Positions 58,171-64,000 of a DNA stretch of 64,000 nt are shown piece by piece. The DNA comes from an uncultured Dehalococcoidia bacterium (GTDB taxonomy: Bacteria; Chloroflexota; Dehalococcoidia; Lucifugimonadales; CATOSD01). The DNA is taken from NCBI GenBank assembly GCA_951812395.1, contig CATOSD010000002.1, positions 248,001 to 312,000 of the forward strand, in the 5' to 3' direction. The notes beneath the pieces were generated by a model. The model searched no databases and was not told the DNA's origin. It saw only the letters and a program-made list of their open reading frames with translations. A program made the position numbers and the translations under genes. How positions within the stretch are numbered: position 1 is the first letter of the stretch; every line of letters begins with the position of its first letter.

Positions 58171-59196
58171 ATGAAATTCCCATGGGCCAACACTCTTCTG
58201 CTGGTGCTCATCGCCGCCGAACTCGTCAGCGGCTTCTTCGGCCTCGTGTCCAGCTCCCCACGCGAGTGGTACTTCATCGTCGCCCACCGCATCAGCGGCT
58301 ACGGCATTATCGTCATCCTCGTATGGAAGGGCGCAAACGTCCTCTTCTCGTTGCGCTGGAAGCGGTCCGCCGCCCCCCGCACCGCCTCTGTCGTGCTCAT
58401 GGCGCTGCTCGCCGTCACCCTCGCCCTGGGATTCGCCTGGTCGTTCGTCGGCCCGTTCGGCTGGGCTTGGTTCAGCGGCGTAAGTTGGCACATCTACGTC
58501 GGCGCGGCGCTCATCCCGCTGCTCGTCTGGCACGCCCTCTACCACACCCGCGGCTTCCCAATCGGCTTCTGGGCCGACCGCCGCACCTTCCTCAGGCTCG
58601 CCGCCCTCGCCGTCGCCGCCACCGCCGCCTGGCAGGCCGGCGAGCTCAGCGCCAAGGCCGCCGACCTCAGCGGCGCACGACGCAGGTTCACCGGCTCCCA
58701 CGAGGCGCAGAGCTTCTCCGGCAATTCCTTCCCGCTCACGTCCTGGCTCAACGACTCCCCGGCCCGCGTAGACCCCGCCGCGTGGCGTCTCACCGTCGGT
58801 GGCGCAGTCGAGCGCGAGCTCTCCATCGCCTACGACGATCTCGCCTCCGAAGCCGAGACCACCGCGACCATCGACTGCACCGGCGGCTGGTACTCCACCC
58901 AGGTGTGGCGCGGCGTCCCCGTAGCCGACCTGCTCGCCCGCGCCGGCCCCACCGGCGCGGCGTCCAGCGTTACCTTCACCTCCGTCACCGGCTACTACCG
59001 CCGCTTTTCCATGGCCGAAGCATCCGGCTACATCCTCGCTTCCCACGTCGGCGACGAAACCCTCTCCCACGGCCACGGCTTCCCGCTGCGCCTCGTCGCC
59101 CCCGACAAGCGCGGCTTCGAGTGGGTCAAGTGGATCGTCGACGTCCACGTCAACACAACCCCCAAGTGGCTACAGCCCCCACTCCCAACCCAATAA
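58171..59196 (+). CDS. Membrane cytochrome-like / sulfite-oxidase-type molybdopterin fusion
   Basis: The first 125 residues hold about four membrane helices with His39, His107, His121 and His125, compatible with a b-type heme anchor. Then RRTFLRLAALAVAATAAW (137-154), a twin-arginine-like motif with a hydrophobic helix, leads to a C-terminal sulfite-oxidase-like molybdopterin domain. This has SWLNDSPARVDPAAWRLTVG, the Mo ligand Cys236 in TIDCTGGWYSTQVWRGVP, and HGFPLRLVAPDKRGFEWVKW. Length 341. The arrangement resembles MsrQ plus MsrP, but in one chain and with fewer helices. The ATG at 58171 follows GGAAGGCAGC. Confidence 0.82.
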   Translation: MKFPWANTLLLVLIAAELVSGFFGLVSSSPREWYFIVAHRISGYGIIVILVWKGANVLFSLRWKRSAAPRTASVVLMALLAVTLALGFAWSFVGPFGWAWFSGVSWHIYVGAALIPLLVWHALYHTRGFPIGFWADRRTFLRLAALAVAATAAWQAGELSAKAADLSGARRRFTGSHEAQSFSGNSFPLTSWLNDSPARVDPAAWRLTVGGAVERELSIAYDDLASEAETTATIDCTGGWYSTQVWRGVPVADLLARAGPTGAASSVTFTSVTGYYRRFSMAEASGYILASHVGDETLSHGHGFPLRLVAPDKRGFEWVKWIVDVHVNTTPKWLQPPLPTQ

Positions 59197-59203
59197 GACA
59201 GGA

Positions 59204-59349
59204 GCATCCCTTCCCCCTCGCAGAGTGAAGATCAGGATGGGGGTGCCAGAGTCGCCTCTCCCACACGGGGAAGGGGGCTAGGGTGAGGGCGCCTTCCCCC
59301 ACCGCGCAGTCCCTTCCCCTCCGCAGGGGGAAGGTTAGGATGGGGGTGC
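59204..59349 (+). repeat. Cluster of three hairpin repeats
   Basis: Three units in a row: CCCTTCCCCCTCGCAGAGTG, CCTCTCCCACACGGGGAAGG with GGCTAGGGTGAGGGCG, and CCCTTCCCCTCCGCAGGGGG with AAGGTTAGGATGGGGGTGCG. They fill most of the gap between the fusion gene and the ECF promoter. Confidence 0.8.
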
Positions 59350-59382
59350 GTTACCCCTCCCCAACATCCCCCGCATCCCGAT

Positions 59383-59410
59383 GGAACCTTTCCCCCGCCA
59401 CCCGCGTATC
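59383..59410 (+). promoter_or_regulatory. ECF-type promoter of the sigma factor gene
   Basis: GGAACCTT (59383-59390) and CGTATC (59405-59410), with 16 nt between GGAACC and CGTA, match the ECF sigma -35/-10 layout (AAC motif plus CGT). It lies 43 nt upstream of the ECF sigma ATG, as expected for an autoregulated ECF gene. Confidence 0.55.
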
Positions 59411-59452
59411 ATCTTGTGAGAGGACTCTCAAACACCTGGCTGGAGGCAGGCT

Positions 59453-60001
59453 ATGACCGAAGCCGAGGCCATACGGCTCTGCCAGGAAGGCTCTCCGGAC
59501 GCCTTCCGGCACCTGGTTGAGCAACACAAGAACACGCTCTTCGGCACGGCGGTGCTCATGACCGGTGACAGGGCGGTCGCGGAAGAACACGTCCAGGAAG
59601 CATTCCTGTCCGCGTGGCGAGCCATTCGAGGCTTCAAACGGGACCGCCCGTTCAAGCCCTGGGTCGTCCGCATCCTGGTCAACCGCATCGTATCCAGCCG
59701 CAGGGCGAAAAGGCCGCCGACCGCCCCGCTCGAGGACGCCGAGCGCGTCACCGGCCCCGCCGACGTATTGGAGTCGGCTATGTCCGCCGAGAGGCGCGAC
59801 GAAGTCCAGGCCGCGCTCAGCCGCCTCAGCCCGCAGCACCACCAGGTGGTGGTCCTCCGCTACTTCGCGGAGCTGTCGCTGCGGGAGGTCGCCGAAACGC
59901 TGGGAGTCCGGGAAGGAACAGTAAAGTCCAGGCTGAGCCGCGCGCTCGGCCGCCTACGAGAAGAACTCACCGAAACTTGCGACACGGAGGCGCGGCGATG
60001 A
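59453..60001 (+). CDS. ECF sigma factor (SigE/RpoE-like)
   Basis: This is an alternative sigma factor of the extracytoplasmic-function group. Region 2 spans about 18-90 (FRHLVEQHKNTLFGTAVLMT, VQEAFLSAWRAI, FKPWVVRILVNRIVSSRR). Region 4 spans about 118-172 (ALSRLSPQHHQVVVLRYFAE, LSLREVAETLGVREGTVKSR LSRAL). There is no region 1 or 3, as expected. Length 182. The stop overlaps the start of the next gene as ATGA; that gene has an anti-sigma-like N-terminus with a membrane helix, so the pair forms a sigma/anti-sigma unit. A GGAACC-N16-CGTA promoter lies upstream, suggesting self-regulation. Confidence 0.93.
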   Translation: MTEAEAIRLCQEGSPDAFRHLVEQHKNTLFGTAVLMTGDRAVAEEHVQEAFLSAWRAIRGFKRDRPFKPWVVRILVNRIVSSRRAKRPPTAPLEDAERVTGPADVLESAMSAERRDEVQAALSRLSPQHHQVVVLRYFAELSLREVAETLGVREGTVKSRLSRALGRLREELTETCDTEARR

Positions 60002-62118
60002 GCACTAACGATTCGTTCGACCGCGAAATGGAACGCACCCTCAGAGACTACTACGCCGCCCGCTCCCGCGAGCTTGAAGCCCCCGCGGACACCTGGGCGC
60101 GCCTCGAGCGCCGCCTGGACCGGCCGCGCCGCTTCGACTGGTTTGGAGGAAACATGTGGAAGATACTAACGGCAGGGGCAGGCACTGTAGCCGCCGCCGT
60201 ACTCGTAATCGTGGCCATCAACCTGGCCGGCAATCCGTCTGAAAGCGACGAAGCCCAGGAAGCGGCCCCGGTCATAGCTCACGTACAGGCCACAGCCGCC
60301 GCAGCCCCTGCCTCTGTCCAAGTGACGGAAAACATCTCGCCGCCGCTACCACCGGCCCACGCGCAGCCCACTGCGCCGCCTGCCGCCCAGTCCGCGGCCC
60401 ACGCGCAGCCCACTGCGCCGCCTGCCGCCCAGTCCGCGCCCCCCGCGCCGGTTGTCGCCCCCACGCCCATGGCGGCGTACGGGCAGCCCACACCGGCCGC
60501 GGCCCCCGCACCGCTGCCCACGCCGGCGCCGCAGATCGCTGCGCGCGCGCAGCCCACCGCGGCGCCCGCTCCGGCGGCTGATGTGTTCCGCGCGACCTCT
60601 GAGTCCGCCGCTGCATCGCCGCCCGCGGTCGGCTCGCAGGCAGCCGCCGAGCCCCCTCCCGCGCCGCCCGTGCGGCCCGGCGCAACCACGTTCGCCGACC
60701 TCGCGCGCCAGCCCGCCGTGCTCGCCTCCGAAGACGCCGTTTCCACCTTCAGCCTGGACGTGGACCGCACGTCCTACTTCCTCGCGCTAGAGTGGGCGCG
60801 CGCGGGCTACGGCGTGGAGCCGGACTCGGTCCGAGCCGAAGAGTGGATCAACACCTTCGACTATGGCTACCAGCTTCCCTCGGACGAATGGGGATTCGGC
60901 GTCGAGACCAGCCTCGTGGAACACCCTCTGGACCCCGGCAAGCTGCTCGCGCGCGTCGGATTTCAGGCGCCGCACCTGCCCGACGACAGGCCGCTCAACG
61001 TGACGCTCGTGCTCGACGCCTCCGGCTCGATGGCGAACGGCAACCGCGTCGACATCGCGCGCGCCGCCGCCGAGGCAATCCGCCAGAGCCTGCGCCCCGA
61101 AGACCGTATCGCGGTCGTGCACTTCACCACGGACGTCCTCCACAACCTGACGGTCGATCACCGGGTTTCTGACGACACCGCCGTCGCCAACTCTATCGGC
61201 TGGCTCGCCCCACACGGAAGCACCAACGTGCAAGCCGGCCTGGACGAGGGCGTTCGCCTGGCCGACCAGGCTCGCCGCCAGCGCCCCGGCGCTTACAACT
61301 ACGTCATCCTCATGTCCGATGGCGTCGCCAACGTGGACGCCACAGACCCGTTCGGCATTCTCGAGACCGCATATGACCGCGACGCCGCGAACACGCTGCG
61401 GCTCATAACCATCGGTGTCGGCATCGAAAACTACAACGACTACCTGCTAGAGCAGCTAGCCCAGCACGGCAATGGCTGGTATCGCTACCTGAACACCGTC
61501 GACCAGGCGCAGGCCACCTTCAGCCGCGAGAACTGGCTCGCCCTGTCTACGCCCTTCGCCGACCAGACACGCGCCCAGGTCACCTGGGACCCCGCTCTCG
61601 TCTACTCGTGGCGCATAGTCGGCTACGAAAACCGCGTCACCCCTGACGAGACCTTCGCCGAAGACCGCAAGGAGTTCGCCGAGATATACTCCGGCGCCGC
61701 CACCACCGTGCTCTACGAGCTGGAGCTCCGAGCCGACGCAAGGCTCCCCCTTGGCCAGAACGTCGACCTGGGTCGCGTCGAGCTGCGCTGGATCGTGCCC
61801 GACACCCAGCAGTCCCGCAGCCAGCGTGCGGACGTGACGGGCAGGGCGGATGCCGGGTTCGGCGGCGGTACCGACCCGATGCTGCGCCTCGCCGCCATAG
61901 TCGGCCTCGCCGCCGACCGCTACAGCGCGCTGACGCAAGTCCCGGCCGAGGGCCACTACGGCATACGCGACGACCTCGACCGGCTGCGGGAGCACCTCGC
62001 CGTCCTGCGCCCCAACCTCGGCCACCTCGACGCATACCACGACTTCGCCTACCTGCTCGAGCACATCACCGACAGCGTGCAGGCCCGCCCGCCCAAACCC
62101 TCCGGCTACAGCAACTAG
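59998..62118 (+). CDS. Anti-sigma-like membrane protein with VWA domain (YfbK-like)
   Basis: The first 45 residues (MERTLRDYYAARSRELEAPA) are cytoplasmic and resemble an anti-sigma or ECF-associated helix. They are followed by a membrane helix at 55-77 (LTAGAGTVAAAVLVIVAINLAG), a long Ala/Pro/Gln-rich linker (about 90-225) and a VWA domain of the YfbK/DUF3520 type. The MIDAS is LVLDASGSMANG (Asp340 and the two Ser), preceded by TFSLDVDRTSYFLALEWARA and EEWINTFDYGY, and followed by a C-terminal DUF3520-like beta region. The start is the ATG overlapping the sigma stop; a longer frame from 59614 lies inside the sigma gene and is rejected. Length 706. It may link an outside binding event to sigma release. 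Confidence 0.88.
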   Translation: MSTNDSFDREMERTLRDYYAARSRELEAPADTWARLERRLDRPRRFDWFGGNMWKILTAGAGTVAAAVLVIVAINLAGNPSESDEAQEAAPVIAHVQATAAAAPASVQVTENISPPLPPAHAQPTAPPAAQSAAHAQPTAPPAAQSAPPAPVVAPTPMAAYGQPTPAAAPAPLPTPAPQIAARAQPTAAPAPAADVFRATSESAAASPPAVGSQAAAEPPPAPPVRPGATTFADLARQPAVLASEDAVSTFSLDVDRTSYFLALEWARAGYGVEPDSVRAEEWINTFDYGYQLPSDEWGFGVETSLVEHPLDPGKLLARVGFQAPHLPDDRPLNVTLVLDASGSMANGNRVDIARAAAEAIRQSLRPEDRIAVVHFTTDVLHNLTVDHRVSDDTAVANSIGWLAPHGSTNVQAGLDEGVRLADQARRQRPGAYNYVILMSDGVANVDATDPFGILETAYDRDAANTLRLITIGVGIENYNDYLLEQLAQHGNGWYRYLNTVDQAQATFSRENWLALSTPFADQTRAQVTWDPALVYSWRIVGYENRVTPDETFAEDRKEFAEIYSGAATTVLYELELRADARLPLGQNVDLGRVELRWIVPDTQQSRSQRADVTGRADAGFGGGTDPMLRLAAIVGLAADRYSALTQVPAEGHYGIRDDLDRLREHLAVLRPNLGHLDAYHDFAYLLEHITDSVQARPPKPSGYSN
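60355..60438 (+). repeat. 42-bp perfect tandem duplication in the VWA-protein linker
   Basis: Two consecutive identical 42-bp units encode AHAQPTAPPAAQSA twice inside the extracellular linker. In-frame and perfect, it looks like a recent slippage event; unit number may vary between strains and alter linker length. Confidence 0.85.
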
Positions 62119-62138
62119 CAGACCCTTCCTCAGCTGTT

Positions 62139-62223
62139 ATCCCTTCCCCATCGCTGGGGGAAGGTTAGGATGGGGGAGCCAAAGTCCCCTCTCCCCCGCG
62201 GGGGAGAGGGCTAGGGTGAGGGG
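62139..62223 (+). repeat. Two adjacent hairpin repeats
   Basis: CCCTTCCCCATCGCTGGGGG with AAGGTTAGGATGGGGG, then CCCCTCTCCCCCGCGGGGGA with GAGGGCTAGGGTGAGGGGG. They lie between convergent genes and may act as bidirectional termination structures. Confidence 0.8.
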
Positions 62224-62310
62224 GTCGCTCCCCACTCCGCCTTTCGGCCCCTCCCAATTCGTGTCCTTCGTGGAAAATCCCGAATGGATGGCCCGCGCCC
62301 ACTCGCCCCC

Positions 62311-63147
62311 CTAAACCCCCAGAAACTCCCGCGTCGCATCGATGAACTCCTGCGGTTTGTCCACCGTTACCACGTGCCCCGCGTCCGCCACGTCCACCCA
62401 GTCGAACGCCGCGCCCACCCGCTTCATCCGCTCCAGCGTCTCGTCCCCCACCAGACCGCTCTCCGAGCCGCGAACCTCCAGGATAGGGCAGGGGATAGTC
62501 TCCACCGCCTTCCAGTACCGGCCCATCAACTCAGGATCCGTCATATCCGGCAGCGGCCGGTTGAACAGCTCCGGGTCCGCCTTCCAAGTCCACGACCCGT
62601 CTGCCCGCTGCTTGGTCTTGTCCTCGATGTCCTTGCGCAGCCGCTCGTCGCTCGCCCACGCGTTGCCCTCCCGCGCCCACGCCACCGCCTCGTCCAGCGT
62701 AGCGAACTCCATCGGCGTGGGCGGTCGGTTTGCCCTCGAGGCCGCCGACTCCGGGTTCGGCTCCGGCGCGATGTCCACAATCACGATGCGCTCCACTCTG
62801 TCAGGGTTGTCCGCCGTGTACAGCAGCGAGTGCCAGCCGCCCATCGACAGCCCCGCCAGCGTGAACTTCGAAAGCCCCAGCGCGTCCACGAACGCCGCCA
62901 GGTCCTCCACGAACCTGTCCCGCGCGTAGCCGTCCTCGGCTCGTCCGCTGCCGCCGTGGCCGCGCTGGTCGACCGCGTAGACGTGGTACGCGGACGATGC
63001 CGCTTCAGCAAACTCGTCCCATATGTGCGCCTGCCCCGTGTGGCCGTGCAGGCACACCAGCGGCGGCTTTCCCTCGCTGCCCCAGTCCAGGTAGCGCAGC
63101 TTCACCCCATTCACCAACACGGACTTCTCTTGGTACCTTTTAGTCAT
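62311..63147 (-). CDS. Alpha/beta-fold hydrolase
   Basis: This is a single-domain alpha/beta hydrolase of 278 residues, of the type that includes haloalkane dehalogenases, epoxide hydrolases and C-C bond hydrolases. The oxyanion region is LVCLHGHTGQAHIWDE (HGHTG in place of the more common HGxPG). The nucleophile elbow is TLAGLSMGGWHSLL with Ser, so it is an esterase-type enzyme and not a dehalogenase. An acid lies in the VRGSESGLVGDET region, and the His is in VADAGHVVTVDKP. AAAGGAGGAGA directly precedes the ATG at 63147. It is a single gene between repeats, convergent with the VWA protein. Confidence 0.9.
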   Translation of the reverse strand: MTKRYQEKSVLVNGVKLRYLDWGSEGKPPLVCLHGHTGQAHIWDEFAEAASSAYHVYAVDQRGHGGSGRAEDGYARDRFVEDLAAFVDALGLSKFTLAGLSMGGWHSLLYTADNPDRVERIVIVDIAPEPNPESAASRANRPPTPMEFATLDEAVAWAREGNAWASDERLRKDIEDKTKQRADGSWTWKADPELFNRPLPDMTDPELMGRYWKAVETIPCPILEVRGSESGLVGDETLERMKRVGAAFDWVDVADAGHVVTVDKPQEFIDATREFLGV

Positions 63148-63223
63148 ATCTCTCCTCCTTTAAGTTCCTTCTTCCTTGACGGGCTGACAGGTGCGGGTGT
63201 AGTGAGAACGCCCTCCGAACTGT

Positions 63224-63265
63224 CCCTTCCCCCCTCGCAAGGGGGAAGGTTTGGGATGGGGGTGT
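63224..63265 (+). repeat. Short intergenic hairpin repeat
   Basis: CCCTTCCCCCCTCGCAAGGG, then GGAAGGTTTGGGATGGGGGTG. The unit lies between the divergent hydrolase and acyltransferase genes. Confidence 0.8.
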
Positions 63266-63367
63266 AACGCCCGCACTCCCCACCCCTCACTATGCTACCG
63301 TACCCCCAGAACATGCCAGTCTCGCTTCGAACGCGCCCACGCAACGACGGAGGAACACCGCACCCCC

Positions 63368-64000
63368 TTGAACACCGAAACCGAACAGCCGGACGCCGCC
63401 CCCGCCGCCCCCGCTCAGCGATTCCACGAACTCGACGCCCTGCGCGCCTTCGCCATGCTGCTCGGCGTCGTGCTACACGCCGCCCTCTTCTTCATGCCCG
63501 ACGCCTGGTCTAAAGCCTACTCCGCCGAGGGCTATCCCGCCGAGGTCTCAGGCTTCTACACGCTCCTCTTCTACGCTATACACGGCTTCCGCATGCCCGT
63601 CTTCTTCCTGCTCAGCGGCTACTTCGCAGCGCTCCTGTGGCAACGACGTGGCCTCCGCTCGCTCGCCGTTCAGCGCCTGAAGCGAGTCGGCCTGCCGCTC
63701 GCCATCGGCGCGGTCACCGTCATCCCGGTCACCACCATCGCCTTTCTCTGGGCCTTCGACGTCTTCCAAGAGGTCGAGTTCTCGATCTTCTGGTGGCCGT
63801 TCATCTGGCTCAGCACCCTGAGCCACCTGTGGTTCCTCTGGCATCTCCTCTGGCTGTGCGGCGGATTCATCGTCGCCGCCAGGATGGGCATGAGGTTCGA
63901 CCACCCCGTCGCATGGTGGCTCGCCATCCCCCTCACGCTGATACCTCAGTTCCTGATGACGGAACCCGTCTTCGGCCCCGACACGTCCGACAAGCTGACT
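63368..64000 (+). CDS. Acyltransferase 3 / OpgC-like membrane protein (runs off right edge)
   Basis: This is a polytopic membrane acyltransferase of the AT3 family, used to acylate glucans, antibiotics or surface sugars. The N-terminal motif FHELDALRAFAMLLGVVLHAALFF has the R-x10-H pair typical of AT3, and FRMPVFFLLSGYFAALLW is the second conserved helix. Further helices with GLPLAIGAVTVIPVTT and SHLWFLWHLLWL follow. The start is a TTG at 63368, and GGAGG lies about 14 nt upstream, a long spacing, so the start is uncertain. The reading frame is open to the last base; 211 residues are seen, about half the usual length. Confidence 0.88.
   Translation, partial: MNTETEQPDAAPAAPAQRFHELDALRAFAMLLGVVLHAALFFMPDAWSKAYSAEGYPAEVSGFYTLLFYAIHGFRMPVFFLLSGYFAALLWQRRGLRSLAVQRLKRVGLPLAIGAVTVIPVTTIAFLWAFDVFQEVEFSIFWWPFIWLSTLSHLWFLWHLLWLCGGFIVAARMGMRFDHPVAWWLAIPLTLIPQFLMTEPVFGPDTSDKLT

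Noticed and set aside
59614..59997. Upstream extension of the VWA protein
   Set aside because: It lies in another frame of the ECF sigma gene; the ATGA overlap gives the natural start at 59998.
1..64000. CRISPR arrays, rRNA and tRNA genes
   Set aside because: The many short repeats are dispersed and irregularly spaced without unique spacers between them; no tRNA cloverleaf or rRNA sequence was recognised by eye. A covariance-model scan would be decisive.

Overview
The window is about 64 kb of GC-rich bacterial chromosome with a dense mix of housekeeping and accessory genes. The best guess for the host is a Chloroflexota (Dehalococcoidia/SAR202-like) lineage. This is inferred from gene content: an EF-P without the usual tip lysine, Uma2 endonuclease, phosphotriesterase-like and CocE-type hydrolases, a TTC38-like TPR protein, a formate dehydrogenase of the D-2-hydroxyacid family, and many short palindromic intergenic repeats. 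No rRNA gene, tRNA gene or CRISPR array was recognised, so the taxonomy is not proven.

1-5.8 kb: the 5' part of glnS (leftward), then a rightward three-gene type II CBASS anti-phage cassette: patatin phospholipase CapV, CD-NTase, and a Cap2 E2-E1 fusion, with no Cap3. The cassette is closed on its right by a decayed second copy of the glnS 5' end, so it sits between direct repeats of a tRNA-synthetase gene start. A multicopper-oxidase relic and a dispersed repeat of about 0.6 kb follow.

5.8-24.9 kb: metF and queC (both look leaderless), fabF-folC, an OLD-like ATPase with a degenerate Toprim domain, a one-domain voltage-gated cation channel, Nudix and GNAT genes, an NHL protein, Uma2, a TPP enzyme, an exported RCC1-repeat protein, an epimerase, a GOLPH3-like protein and a dead DUF3800 gene.

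24.9-38.4 kb is mostly leftward: pcrA-speE-speD, RidA, an inverted second copy of the 0.6 kb repeat, then TPR-aroQ-pepP-efp-xseA-xseB-phosphatase-phosphotriesterase in close order. A candidate structured small RNA with its own promoter and terminator lies at 38.2-38.4 kb.

38.4-51 kb: a XerC/D-type recombinase, a fumarylacetoacetate-hydrolase/phosphotriesterase pair, a PhoB-PhoR-UppP envelope operon, an SbcD-like phosphoesterase, RNase D, a PD40 propeller protein and an FAD oxidoreductase. Then comes a duplicated promoter plus structured leader, separated by an IS256-like MITE and ending in a frameshifted NYN nuclease.

51-64 kb: the methylmalonyl-CoA mutase large subunit, a split HipA-like pair (kinase plus HIRAN protein) divergent from a CocE hydrolase, NAD-formate dehydrogenase, a membrane-cytochrome/molybdopterin fusion, an ECF sigma factor overlapping an anti-sigma-like VWA protein, an alpha/beta hydrolase and the start of an acyltransferase. 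A roughly 40-bp hairpin repeat (TTCCCCCTCGCAGGGGGAA core) punctuates gene ends throughout.
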